Shown: positions 35,726-43,672 of the stretch, piece after piece
Position numbering within the stretch: position 1 is the stretch's first letter
Layout: every line of letters starts with the position of its first letter
Assembly (NCBI GenBank): GCA_026195255.1
Contig: JAPHSS010000004.1
Coordinates: forward strand, 1-64,000
Length of the DNA: 64,000 nt
From: Gammaproteobacteria bacterium
GTDB taxonomy: Bacteria > Pseudomonadota > Gammaproteobacteria > SZUA-229
Direction: 5' to 3'
The notes under the pieces: model-generated
Databases searched by the model: none
Seen by the model: the letters and a program-made list of their open reading frames with translations, nothing else
What the model was told of the DNA's origin: nothing
Position numbers and translations under genes: made by a program

Positions 35726-36241
35726 ATGAATAAAACCTTTCTTACACTCAGCTACCTGTTCTCCACATCACTTCTGTATGCTAATAACTCAGTCAATATT
35801 GATAGTGGTGAGTTTATTACCAAACAACATGCCCTGAACTGTATCCAGCAAAATAAAGAAATGAGTCGCGCTAGTAAACAGATGATTAGCACAGAAACAA
35901 ATAAAGCGCATTTAAAAGCAAAGGTTAATTACCTGCAAAATGAAATTAAAAACCGCCGTCAGTTAATTCACAAATTAGACCAGAGGAGTGACCATAGTAA
36001 TAATGAGAACTATAATCAACTTATTGATCAATTTGAGTCATTAATTGAAGAACACAAAGACACCATCAAATTATATAATAAAGAAAACCAGCTACATATT
36101 AGTCAGCATAATAGTGTCAAACGTCTCGAAAAACGTTTTTCTTCGCAGTGTTTAAATAATATTCAAATACAGGAGAATCTGCACAAAGTAGTTTGTGCCG
36201 GTGAAAATATTCGCTGGTGTGGCCTGTTTCAATTTCAATAA
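35726..36241 (+). CDS. Secreted coiled-coil protein of unknown function
   Basis: A 171-residue protein with a Sec signal peptide (MNKTFLTLSYLFSTSLLYA, cleavage near 19-20). The mature part has a long, Lys/Glu/Gln-rich region (about 55-140) with heptad character, suggesting a coiled coil, and four cysteines, three near the C-terminus (SSQCL, VVCAGE, RWCGLF). No family is recognised. It stands alone between the TRAP genes and an inverted-repeat element that begins directly after its stop. Confidence 0.6.
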   Translation: MNKTFLTLSYLFSTSLLYANNSVNIDSGEFITKQHALNCIQQNKEMSRASKQMISTETNKAHLKAKVNYLQNEIKNRRQLIHKLDQRSDHSNNENYNQLIDQFESLIEEHKDTIKLYNKENQLHISQHNSVKRLEKRFSSQCLNNIQIQENLHKVVCAGENIRWCGLFQFQ

Positions 36242-36267
36242 TTTTAGTAGCCTTTCAGAGCACTTAC

Positions 36268-36341
36268 GCTCAGTGCACATCTCCTTCGGGGAAAGAACGC
36301 CTTCTTTTGTCGCCCAGTCCCCGAAGGAGATGTGCCTGAGC
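36268..36341. repeat. Long perfect inverted repeat (short form of dispersed element)
   Basis: Arms GCACATCTCCTTCGGGGA (36275-36292) and TCCCCGAAGGAGATGTGC (36318-36335) are exact complements. The outer hexamers GCTCAG (36268-36273) and CTGAGC (36336-36341) extend the stem with one bulged T. The 25-base loop is partly T-rich. The bases beyond are TCAATAAAAAAAA on the plus side and no T-run on the minus side, so it does not read as an intrinsic terminator. The left arm resembles the element end at 4571. Confidence 0.75.
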
Positions 36342-36451
36342 TCAATAAAAAAAATCCTCTTTAACAACTCTTTATAAAATCTTTCTATAAGGATCTTAGC
36401 ATCACTAATGATATAATTAACCCCTAAGTCATAAGTTACAGGAGTGTAATC

Positions 36452-36652
36452 ATGTTAAATGCTGCACTTAAACACTCACCTTTACCAGATGACGAACAAC
36501 TAATCAGTTGTAAAACCTGTCTGGAGTCTGTCCCTTTGTCTGAGTCACAAATATCTGAAGCTGAAGAATATATCGCTTATTTCTGCGGTCTTGAATGTTA
36601 TGACTTATGGAAACACCAGAAACAGATAGAAAAAGTTAACAAAGAAAAATAA
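36452..36652 (+). CDS. Small DUF3330-like zinc-ribbon protein
   Basis: A 66-residue cytoplasmic protein with two Cys pairs, SCKTCLESVPLSES (Cys24, Cys27 region) and YFCGLECYDLW, in the layout of the DUF3330 family. A good ribosome site (AGGAG) lies about eight bases before the ATG. Such proteins are short, may bind zinc and have no established function. It is not in an operon; a stem-loop follows it at 36690. Confidence 0.75.
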   Translation: MLNAALKHSPLPDDEQLISCKTCLESVPLSESQISEAEEYIAYFCGLECYDLWKHQKQIEKVNKEK

Positions 36653-36689
36653 CTTTTTGTTAAATGTTATTTTTATTCAAATACTAGAA

Positions 36690-36711
36690 GGGCATACTTT
36701 TTTATATGCCC
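36690..36711 (+). terminator. Hairpin downstream of the DUF3330 gene
   Basis: Stem GGGCATA (36690-36696) and TATGCCC (36705-36711) enclose a T-rich loop. The sequence after it is CTGGGAGTTTTG, a weak T-run. A second dyad, GGGAGTTTT (36714-36722) with AAAACTCCC (36754-36762), follows. It probably ends the small gene's transcript, but is not a textbook terminator. Confidence 0.4.
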
Positions 36712-36767
36712 CTGGGAGTTTTGAGCGACTATAACCTGTTTCTCTGTTTGTTTAAAACTCCCTTTGT

Positions 36768-37463
36768 TTATAAACCCCCTATAAAATTATTTATTTCTTT
36801 ATAATAACTCTCATGCATTTGTGTTGTATTCCCAACATGTGGATATTGAATAAACCTGTTTTGTTTACCTGGTATTTTTCTTAAATTTTCATCCCTAGTG
36901 TTTCATCTTCATAAGCTGCTAACATTAATTCCGGATATTTAACTCTACTTATCTAATCAACCATATAAAAAGGCCGTTTTAATAATAAGTTCGGCTACTT
37001 CTGTATTTTCCGCAAGATAAGTTACCACCGATGAACCAGGGCTTCTAGCCACTACAATAATATCATCAGCTGATAGTTGATATTTTTTACAACCAAATTA
37101 TAAATTACTAATGCATTGTTATATAAACCAAGCTGTGAAGGTTTACCGGCACTTTACCCATAACCTGGATGATTAAAAGCAACACTCCGTCGGATATTAA
37201 ATTCTTTTGCTTCATGATTTAAATAAACCACATCTTCTACGTTACCACCAAAGTAAAAATCGTCTTATTATTGTCCGCGTTTAAGTCAATATTCCAGCCA
37301 TTAAAACGTCATTATTAACCGAAAATTCAATTTCATTTTATTCACTGATTGATAAACCCCGTCAACAGCTTGTGGTGGAAAAAATATCAGTTTGTCCTGT
37401 AATACATTTAATGCAGTGCAACTAAACAAATAAATAATCGCTAAAAATAATTAAATTTGTCAT
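36768..37463 (-). pseudogene. Decayed alpha/beta hydrolase lipoprotein
   Basis: Reading the minus strand in shifting frames recovers a whole protein. It runs: a lipoprotein signal (YLFSC), LQDKLIFFPPQAVDGVYQSV, EIEFSVNNDVLMAGW, NIDLNADNNKTIF, FGGNVEDVVYLNHEAKEFNI, FNHPGYG, stop, SAGKPSQLGLYNNALVIYNL, KKYQLSADDIIVVARSPGSS, VVTYLAENTEVAELIIKTAF, a decayed stretch, then MLAAYEDETLG and a C-terminus ending NNFIGGL at TAA 36770-36768. This is the serine-hydrolase (S33/abhydrolase) layout. The nucleophile elbow, normally GRSLGS, now reads ARSPGS. At least four frameshifts and two internal stops (one TAA for Lys/Arg after HPGYG) are present, so it cannot be functional. Confidence 0.85.
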
Positions 37464-37474
37464 CAGCCTCATAT

Positions 37475-38200
37475 CTATAAATGTAAAAGTTTATCGAGTT
37501 CTTCTCTAGTTGAATGCACACCACGATCTTTATAGAACTCCAGTATTTCATCTACTGCCTGTTGCGGTTCATCAACCACACAAAACATTTCTAAATCCTC
37601 TTTAGTAATCATATTCTGATGACATAGAGTGTTTTCAAACCAGTCTAATAATGGTTGCCAGAACTGCCTGTTCATTAATATAACCGGAATTTCAGGTGTT
37701 TTACCCGTTTGTGTCAGGGTAAACATTTCTGCCATTTCATCTAATGTGCCAAAACCTCCAGGGCACACTACATATGCTGCTGCATATTTAACAAACATAA
37801 CTTTACGGGGAAAAAAATGACTAAAATTTAAGCTTAAGTCTTGATATGGGTTAGGCGTCTGCTCTTTTGGCAGCTCAATATTTAAACCCACACTCACCGA
37901 TTTTCCTTCAGAGCCACCTCTGTTTGCCGCTTCCATTATTCCCGGTCCACCACCAGAAATGATTGAAAAACCCGCATCAGATAATAAACGTGCAACTTCT
38001 CTGGCTTTTTTATAATCCTCTGAACTCTCATTCGCTCTGGCTGAGCCAAATATGCTTACTGCTGGTTTAATATGTGACAGCTGCTCAAAACCATCGACAA
38101 ACTCTGACATGATTTTAAATACCCGCCAGGATTCACGATTTAACTCTTTGTAAGGGTCACGCCTGTCTGTTGAATTTTTTTTTATCATCCGTTTTACCAT
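37475..38200 (-). CDS. LOG-family Rossmann-fold protein (TIGR00730-like)
   Basis: A 241-residue cytoplasmic protein with the motif CPGGFGTLDEMAEMFTLTQTGK (PGGxGTxxE), preceded by ISGGGPGIMEAANRGG and FFPRKVMFVKYA. These define the LOG/lysine-decarboxylase-like family, whose characterised members release cytokinin bases by cleaving the ribose-5-phosphate bond of nucleotides. Bacterial members act as nucleotide phosphoribohydrolases or are uncharacterised. The N-terminal extension of about 45 residues (DRRDPYKELNRESWRVFKIM) is usual for this subgroup. It is divergent from polA with a gap of only about 40-60 bases. Confidence 0.88.
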   Translation of the reverse strand: MVKRMIKKNSTDRRDPYKELNRESWRVFKIMSEFVDGFEQLSHIKPAVSIFGSARANESSEDYKKAREVARLLSDAGFSIISGGGPGIMEAANRGGSEGKSVSVGLNIELPKEQTPNPYQDLSLNFSHFFPRKVMFVKYAAAYVVCPGGFGTLDEMAEMFTLTQTGKTPEIPVILMNRQFWQPLLDWFENTLCHQNMITKEDLEMFCVVDEPQQAVDEILEFYKDRGVHSTREELDKLLHL

Positions 38201-38258
38201 CTGTTAATTATTAATGTCATAATACGCTCAATATTTTTACATGCACAATGATTCTATT

Positions 38259-40952
38259 ATGGCAAAAAAACCTCCTTTTATTTTAGTTGATGGCTCTTCT
38301 TATTTATTTAGAGCCTTTCATGCACTACCGCCCCTGGAAAACTCTAAAGGGCAACCTACCGGTGCTATATACGGCGTTATAAATATGCTTAAGAAACTGG
38401 TATCTGACTATAAACCAGAATACATGGCGGTTGTATTTGATGCTAAGGGTAAAACATTTCGTAGTGATCTTTATACGGAATATAAAGCACATCGCCCTCC
38501 CATGCCTGATGATCTGCGTACACAAATCGAGCCGATACATCAATTAGTTGATGCTCTGGGATATCCTAGAATTATCGTGCCTAAAGTTGAAGCTGATGAT
38601 GTAATAGGCACACTGGCACAACAGGCAGAAGCCGATGGTCATGATGTGCTTATTTCAACCGGTGATAAAGACCTTGCTCAATTAGTCACCGATAAAATTA
38701 CGCTTATTAATACTATGACTAACCACATCAGTACACCTGAATCGGTTATGCAAAAATTTGGCGTACCTACGCAACAAATAATCGATTACCTGGCATTAAT
38801 CGGTGATACCTCTGATAACATTCCCGGCATCAATAAAGTAGGCCCTAAAACTGCAGTAAAATGGCTCGCACAATATGATTCAGTTGAAAACATTATAAAA
38901 CACGCAGATGAGTTTAAAGGCAAAGTAGGCGAGTACCTGCGCGAAGGCCTTGAACAACTGCCTCTCTCGTACCAGTTAGCCACCATTGTATGTGATGTAA
39001 AACTGGACGTGAAACCTGAAGACCTACAACTTCAGCCTGCTGACACACAAAGTCTTAAAAAACTGTATACCGAATATGAGTTTAAAAGCTGGCTAACTGA
39101 GCTGGATGATGAATCAACAGGTGCAGACTGCCCTAAACCTGGTATACAAGTAGATTATCAGACAGTATTAAAACAGCAGGCATTTGAAAACTGGTTAAAA
39201 CAACTCAAAAAAGCTGACATGTTTGCATTTGATACGGAAACCACCAGCCTTAATTATATGCAGGCTAAAGTGGTTGGGGTGTCGTTCTGTATTGAGCCTG
39301 GAAAAGCGGCATATGTGCCCTTTGCACATGATTATGAAGGCGCACCCGAACAATTAACTGAAGACATTGTACTGGGTGCTTTAAAACCATTACTAGAAGA
39401 CCCGAATAAAGCAAAACTTGGGCAAAACCTTAAATATGATGCACACGTATTACAGAATCATGGCATTTATATGCAAGGTATCAGTAATGACACACTGCTT
39501 GAGTCTTTTGTGCTCGATTCAACAAAACGTCATGATATGGACAGTATGGCCAGTCGTTTTCTTAATCATAATACTATTCACTTTGAGGATATTGCCGGTA
39601 AAGGTGCAAAACAACTAACCTTTAACCAGGTTGAGCTGGATAAGGCAGGCCCTTATGCTGCTGAAGATGCCGATATAACACTTCGTTTACACCAGAGTAT
39701 TCATGCTCAGTTAGAAGAAATACCTGAATTACTCAAGGTTTATAAAGAAATCGAACTACCTTTGATGCCCATCATTCAACATATTGAACGTAATGGGGTA
39801 AAAATTGATGCTGACATGTTAGCCACCCAAAGCCAGCAACTCGCTGAACGTATGGCACAAATTGAACAGCAGTCTTATGAAGTTGCCGGCGAAGAGTTTA
39901 ATCTGGCTTCACCTAAACAGATTCAGGCTATCTTTTTTGAAAAACTTGAATTACCTGTTATACGAAAAACCCCGAAGGGGCAGCCATCTACTGCTGAAGA
40001 TGTTTTACAGGAACTGGCCGAGGAGTTTGAGCTACCCAGGCTCATTCTGGAACACCGTGGTTTGAGTAAACTCAAATCCACCTATACCGATAAACTACCT
40101 AAACTGATTAATGTTAATACCGGGCGGGTACACACCAGTTACCACCAGACGGGTGCCGCAACCGGTAGAATGTCCTCCAGTGACCCTAACCTACAGAATA
40201 TTCCGGTTCGTTCTGAAGAGGGACGACGTATTAGACAGGCATTTATAGCCGATGAGGGTAACTGTATTCTGGCCGCTGATTACTCGCAAATTGAGTTACG
40301 CATTATGGCTCACCTGTCCGCTGATAAAAGCCTGTTAAAAGCATTTAAAGAGGGACTGGACATTCACCGTGCTACAGCTGCTGAAGTTTTTGATGTTCCA
40401 CTGGATGCCGTTGAAACGGAACAGCGGCGCGCAGCTAAAGCGATAAACTTTGGTTTAATTTATGGAATGTCTGCTTTTGGCCTTGCCAAACAATTAAAAG
40501 TAAGCCGTTATCAGGCTCAGGATTACATTGATCTTTATTTCGAGCGCTACCCTGGAGTAAAAGAATATATGGACAATACCCGAGAGCAGGCGCATGAAAC
40601 AGGTTATGTAAAAACTTTATTTGGACGTCGTTTATATTTACCTGAAATCAATTCTCGTAATGCTACGCGTAGACAGTATGCGGAGCGTACAGCTATCAAT
40701 GCACCGATGCAGGGAAGCGCTGCAGATATCATTAAACACGCCATGATAAATGTGTATAACAGCCTTCAAAACTCAAAAATATCTGCTCTGATCATTATGC
40801 AGGTTCACGATGAACTGGTATTTGAAGTCGCAAAAGATCATGTGGATGAATTAAGTGTCTTACTTCATAAAGAAATGGAAGGTGCCGCTGATCTGAATGT
40901 ACCCTTACTGGTTGATATCGGTGTTGGCGCTAACTGGGATGAAGCCCATTAA
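38259..40952 (+). CDS. polA: DNA polymerase I
   Basis: An 897-residue repair and Okazaki-fragment polymerase. From ATG 38259 it reads MAKKPPFILVDGSSYLFRAF; the in-frame ATG at 38241 would add six residues, and neither has a clear ribosome site. The 5'-3' exonuclease domain (about 1-290) shows KVEADDVIGTLA and STGDKDLAQLV. The 3'-5' proofreading domain keeps FAFDTETTSL, and DxE chemistry looks intact. The polymerase domain has motif A DYSQIELRIMAHLS (Asp674), motif B RRAAKAINFGLIYGMSAFGL and motif C QVHDELVFE (Asp851). It is followed by a structured RNA region, then by engB on the other strand. Confidence 0.96.
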   Translation: MAKKPPFILVDGSSYLFRAFHALPPLENSKGQPTGAIYGVINMLKKLVSDYKPEYMAVVFDAKGKTFRSDLYTEYKAHRPPMPDDLRTQIEPIHQLVDALGYPRIIVPKVEADDVIGTLAQQAEADGHDVLISTGDKDLAQLVTDKITLINTMTNHISTPESVMQKFGVPTQQIIDYLALIGDTSDNIPGINKVGPKTAVKWLAQYDSVENIIKHADEFKGKVGEYLREGLEQLPLSYQLATIVCDVKLDVKPEDLQLQPADTQSLKKLYTEYEFKSWLTELDDESTGADCPKPGIQVDYQTVLKQQAFENWLKQLKKADMFAFDTETTSLNYMQAKVVGVSFCIEPGKAAYVPFAHDYEGAPEQLTEDIVLGALKPLLEDPNKAKLGQNLKYDAHVLQNHGIYMQGISNDTLLESFVLDSTKRHDMDSMASRFLNHNTIHFEDIAGKGAKQLTFNQVELDKAGPYAAEDADITLRLHQSIHAQLEEIPELLKVYKEIELPLMPIIQHIERNGVKIDADMLATQSQQLAERMAQIEQQSYEVAGEEFNLASPKQIQAIFFEKLELPVIRKTPKGQPSTAEDVLQELAEEFELPRLILEHRGLSKLKSTYTDKLPKLINVNTGRVHTSYHQTGAATGRMSSSDPNLQNIPVRSEEGRRIRQAFIADEGNCILAADYSQIELRIMAHLSADKSLLKAFKEGLDIHRATAAEVFDVPLDAVETEQRRAAKAINFGLIYGMSAFGLAKQLKVSRYQAQDYIDLYFERYPGVKEYMDNTREQAHETGYVKTLFGRRLYLPEINSRNATRRQYAERTAINAPMQGSAADIIKHAMINVYNSLQNSKISALIIMQVHDELVFEVAKDHVDELSVLLHKEMEGAADLNVPLLVDIGVGANWDEAH

Positions 40953-41088
40953 AAAGTTTTTTAAAACTATTAGTAATAACAAATATATAGAGAAACTTGT
41001 TTAATTATTTCTTAAGAGTTAATTAAAAATACTTCAAAATCAGGCTGTGTTTTTTCCTAAATAGCGCTCACCACTCGTCGCCTTCATT

Positions 41089-41120
41089 TTGACTTGTGAC
41101 TAATTTGAACTTTACTTAAT
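41089..41120 (+). promoter_or_regulatory. Candidate sigma-70 promoter for the structured RNA
   Basis: TTGACT (41089-41094) is separated by 18 bases from TACTTA (41113-41118), with AT following. This would start RNA near 41125, just ahead of the hairpin series. The -35 is good and the -10 is moderate. Confidence 0.4.
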
Positions 41121-41124
41121 AACA

Positions 41125-41267
41125 GGAAGCCAGGCAGTTTTTCGAATTACGCTAAAGCCCAGCGTGAGCTCGCTTGCCTCCCTTAAGCGGGCAAAATTGA
41201 GGCCAGCCTCCCCAAGCCGGCCTCTATGTTACCCCTGACCACTTCCCTGGTGGTCAGGGTTTTTTTA
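41125..41267 (+). ncRNA. Candidate sRNA between polA and engB with CCUCCC loops
   Basis: This is the locus that holds Spot 42 (spf) in enterics and ErsA in Pseudomonas. The sequence is unlike Spot 42 but highly structured. Hairpins are ACGCT/AGCGT (41149-41165), TTGCC/GGCAA (41174-41194) with loop TCCCTTAAGCG, GAGGCC/GGCCTC (41199-41224) with loop AGCCTCCCCAAGCC, and a strong terminator (41233-41267). Two loops expose CCTCCC, which would pair with Shine-Dalgarno sequences. The plus-strand terminator and the promoter-like element at 41089 argue for an independent RNA of about 140 bases; processing from the polA 3' UTR is the alternative. Confidence 0.6.
41233..41267 (+). terminator. Strong intrinsic terminator after polA / candidate sRNA
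   Basis: The perfect ten-pair stem CCCTGACCAC (41233-41242) and GTGGTCAGGG (41250-41259) has a seven-base loop and is followed by eight T (41260-41267). Read from the minus strand there is no T-run, so it serves the plus-strand transcript, not engB. Confidence 0.92.
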
Positions 41268-41282
41268 TTTATAAACGCTTCA

Positions 41283-41882
41283 TTACGTCAGCTCAAACCA
41301 GACATTTAAGATATTCTGTAACTCTTCTACTCCGCTTTTCTTCAATGATGAAAACATTTGTACCGTTGCCTCTATTCCTTCATCTTTTAAAGCTTTTCTG
41401 ACGCCTAATAACTGCTTACTCGCAGCCCCTTTCTTAAGTTTATCCGCTTTGGTTAAAACGATGTGTGCAGGTGTCTTCATCTCAGCACACCATTGCAGCA
41501 TCTGCAGGTCATAATCTTTTAAAGGATGACGTATATCCATAATAACGACCAGGCCCCGTAGCTGTTTTCTCTCGCCCAGATACGCCTCCATCAAGTTCTG
41601 CCACTCGCGGCGCATTGCCTCGGGTACTTTCGCATAACCGTAACCCGGCAGATCAACCAGGCAACATTGCTCATTAAAAGGAAAAAAGTTAATTAACTGA
41701 GTGCGCCCGGGGGTTTTACTAATACGTGCGAGTGATTTCTGGTCACATAGAGTATTAATAGCACTCGACTTGCCTGCATTTGATCGGCCTGCAAAACCGA
41801 CTTCTAACATATCGTGTTCAGGAAACTGGCTGGATTTGCTAGCACTGGTTAAAAAGGTGGCTGTACGATAGTAATTAACCAT
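41283..41882 (-). CDS. engB: Ribosome-biogenesis GTP-binding protein YihA/EngB
   Basis: A 199-residue TrmE-Era-EngA-EngB-Septin GTPase needed for large ribosomal subunit maturation and usually essential. G1 is GRSNAGKS at 32-39. G2 is around TPGRTQ, G3 DLPGYG, G4 LTKADKLKKG, and G5 near SSLKKSG. Length is typical. Its tail-to-tail arrangement with polA is conserved in gammaproteobacteria. The gene starts 230 bases from cytochrome c4, transcribed the other way. Confidence 0.96.
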   Translation of the reverse strand: MVNYYRTATFLTSASKSSQFPEHDMLEVGFAGRSNAGKSSAINTLCDQKSLARISKTPGRTQLINFFPFNEQCCLVDLPGYGYAKVPEAMRREWQNLMEAYLGERKQLRGLVVIMDIRHPLKDYDLQMLQWCAEMKTPAHIVLTKADKLKKGAASKQLLGVRKALKDEGIEATVQMFSSLKKSGVEELQNILNVWFELT

Positions 41883-41981
41883 GGATTACTCTTTTCATAT
41901 AATAATTCTGGCGGATATTACCAATGTTACCGGCATACAGCGAATTTTCTATCTAAATTCAGCTTAAACAGCCAGTCAAAA

Positions 41982-42010
41982 TTGCTGAAATAGCTGATCT
42001 GGTGTAATAT
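41982..42010 (+). promoter_or_regulatory. Candidate promoter for cytochrome c4
   Basis: TTGCTG (41982-41987) lies 17 bases before TAATAT (42005-42010), which is preceded by TG. The -10 is good and spacing ideal, while the -35 is only half-matching. About 100 bases of leader would precede the ATG at 42115. Confidence 0.4.
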
Positions 42011-42114
42011 TGCGCCACTTTTTGCCGTGGTTCAATTTACAGGCCATAATGGCAGCCCTTATTATTTCTAGCGTCAACATAACGAGACGTATAATCGTTT
42101 GGAGAAAACAAACA

Positions 42115-42738
42115 ATGAATTTTAAATCTCTGCTTGCAATCTTTGGCCTGACGGTTGGCCTAAATGTTACGGCACACGCTGCTGACCAGGCTGTTGACCT
42201 GGCTGCTGGTGAAGCAACCGCTGGAGCTATCTGTGCCGCTTGTCATATGCCAGATGGTAACAGCGTAGTTGATATTTTCCCTAAATTAGGCGGACAACAT
42301 GCTCAATATATCACTAAACAGCTAAATGATTATAAAAGCGGTGCTCGTCAGGATGAAACAATGACAGGTATGGTGGCAACACTGGCAACAGATGCAGATA
42401 TCGCAAATGTAGCTGCTTTTTTTGCTAGTAAAGACGTTACCGCTGCCACAGCAGATGACTCTAAAGTAGCTTTAGGTAAAGCCATATACCGTGGTGGCAA
42501 CACGACTACAAACTTACCAGCTTGCATGGGCTGCCATGGTGTAAATGGTTCTGGAAACCCAACGGCTAAATACCCATCATTAGCAGGCCAGCATGCAACA
42601 TACACTATCACCCAGTTAAATGCTTTCCGTGATGGCAAGCGGGCTAATGATAGTAATAAAATGATGCGTAATGTAGCTAATAAAATGACTGTGGCTGAGA
42701 TTGAAGCTGTAGCTAACTACCTTGCACAAATGAAATAA
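42115..42738 (+). CDS. Diheme cytochrome c4
   Basis: A 207-residue periplasmic diheme cytochrome that passes electrons to terminal oxidases. ATG 42115 has a clear GGAG ribosome site 12 bases upstream and opens a signal peptide (MNFKSLLAIFGLTVGLNVTAHA); the longer frame from 42010 is rejected. Two class I c-type heme domains follow, with CAACH near residue 41 and CMGCH in the second half, and Met ligands are plausible in MTGMVATL and KMMRNVANKM. The repeated GGQHAxYxxxQLxxxxxGxR pattern in both halves is the c4 signature. It precedes dsbA, and a terminator separates them. Confidence 0.93.
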   Translation: MNFKSLLAIFGLTVGLNVTAHAADQAVDLAAGEATAGAICAACHMPDGNSVVDIFPKLGGQHAQYITKQLNDYKSGARQDETMTGMVATLATDADIANVAAFFASKDVTAATADDSKVALGKAIYRGGNTTTNLPACMGCHGVNGSGNPTAKYPSLAGQHATYTITQLNAFRDGKRANDSNKMMRNVANKMTVAEIEAVANYLAQMK

Positions 42739-42761
42739 GAAACTTCTACTTATTTATTTAA

Positions 42762-42787
42762 AAAGGCTGCTCTTGCAGCCTTTTTTA
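42762..42787 (+). terminator. Intrinsic terminator after cytochrome c4
   Basis: Stem AAGGCTGC and GCAGCCTT with loop TCTT is followed by a T-run (TTTTTTAT). Stem and U-tract are both textbook quality. Confidence 0.92.
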
Positions 42788-42893
42788 TGTGTGAATTTTA
42801 TGAATAGTTGTAAGCTATGGCATAATAGTTGAAATTTTATGGCTTTCAGCCTGTCATACACTAAAATAATTAAAATATATCCGGGGATATAAA

Positions 42894-43517
42894 ATGCATT
42901 TCATCAAAAAAATCAGCTTATTAGCTTTAATATTTCTACTACCTGCATTATCGCAGGCAGAAAATTATACCGAGGGTAAATCTTATTCAAAACTTCCACA
43001 AACCGTTGCCACACAAACTGCTGATAAAATAGAAGTACTGGAGTTCTTCTGGTATGGCTGCCCCCACTGTTTTAGCTTTGAACCTACTTTAAAGAAATGG
43101 AAACAAAGCAAACCTGCAAATGTAACATTTATACGCGTTCCTGCCCCATTAAATCCAAGCTGGATGGTACATACAAAGACCTTTTATACATTAGAGATAA
43201 TGGGTGAGGGTGAAAAATACCATGAAGCTATATTTGCTCATATGCACGTCAAAAAACAGAAACTGAATAGCAAAAGCGCAATAGCTGATTTTCTTGCCGA
43301 ACAGGGTGTAAATAAAGAAACCTTTCTCGCGACTTTCGACTCATTTGCTGTAGAAATGCGCGCTAAACAAGCCATGCAATTAGGCCAAAAATATAATGTT
43401 AGTGGTGTACCCATGTTAGCTGTAAATGGAAAATATACAGTTTCTGGTTCACAGGCTGGCAGTTACGCTGGCATGGTAAAGGTAACTAACCATCTAATTA
43501 AACAGGAATCTAAATAA
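42894..43517 (+). CDS. dsbA: Thiol:disulfide interchange protein DsbA
   Basis: A 207-residue periplasmic oxidase that inserts disulfides into exported proteins. The signal peptide ends near residue 22 (PALSQA). The thioredoxin-fold active site is CPHC at 56-59 in FFWYGCPHCFSFEP, and the cis-proline loop is VSGVPMLAVNGKY. Likely clients in this window are the Cys-rich pilin-like proteins. A terminator on each side makes it monocistronic. DsbB is not in the window. Confidence 0.95.
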   Translation: MHFIKKISLLALIFLLPALSQAENYTEGKSYSKLPQTVATQTADKIEVLEFFWYGCPHCFSFEPTLKKWKQSKPANVTFIRVPAPLNPSWMVHTKTFYTLEIMGEGEKYHEAIFAHMHVKKQKLNSKSAIADFLAEQGVNKETFLATFDSFAVEMRAKQAMQLGQKYNVSGVPMLAVNGKYTVSGSQAGSYAGMVKVTNHLIKQESK

Positions 43518-43604
43518 TTTCTATCGCATATGTTATTTTCAAGCTGCCATTGGCGCTGTAATTAACACTTAAACTTGTTTAGTCACATATTGAAGACTAT
43601 ATTT

Positions 43605-43632
43605 AAAGGGAGCCTACGGCTCCTTTTTTTAT
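43605..43632 (+). terminator. Intrinsic terminator after dsbA
   Basis: Stem GGAGCC (43609-43614) and GGCTCC (43618-43623) with loop TAC is followed by TTTTTTT. Compact and strong. Confidence 0.92.
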
Positions 43633-43672
43633 ATCCAATAGTCAAAGAGTACCTGATCATGGAAACTGCAAT

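Noticed and set aside
36268-36341. Rho-independent terminator for the secreted coiled-coil gene
   Set aside because: The long stem is not followed by T bases in either direction, so an inverted-repeat element is the better reading.
41125-41267. Spot 42 (spf) homologue by sequence
   Set aside because: The position matches, but the characteristic Spot 42 5' sequence and loops are not visible; only a locus-equivalent RNA is claimed.
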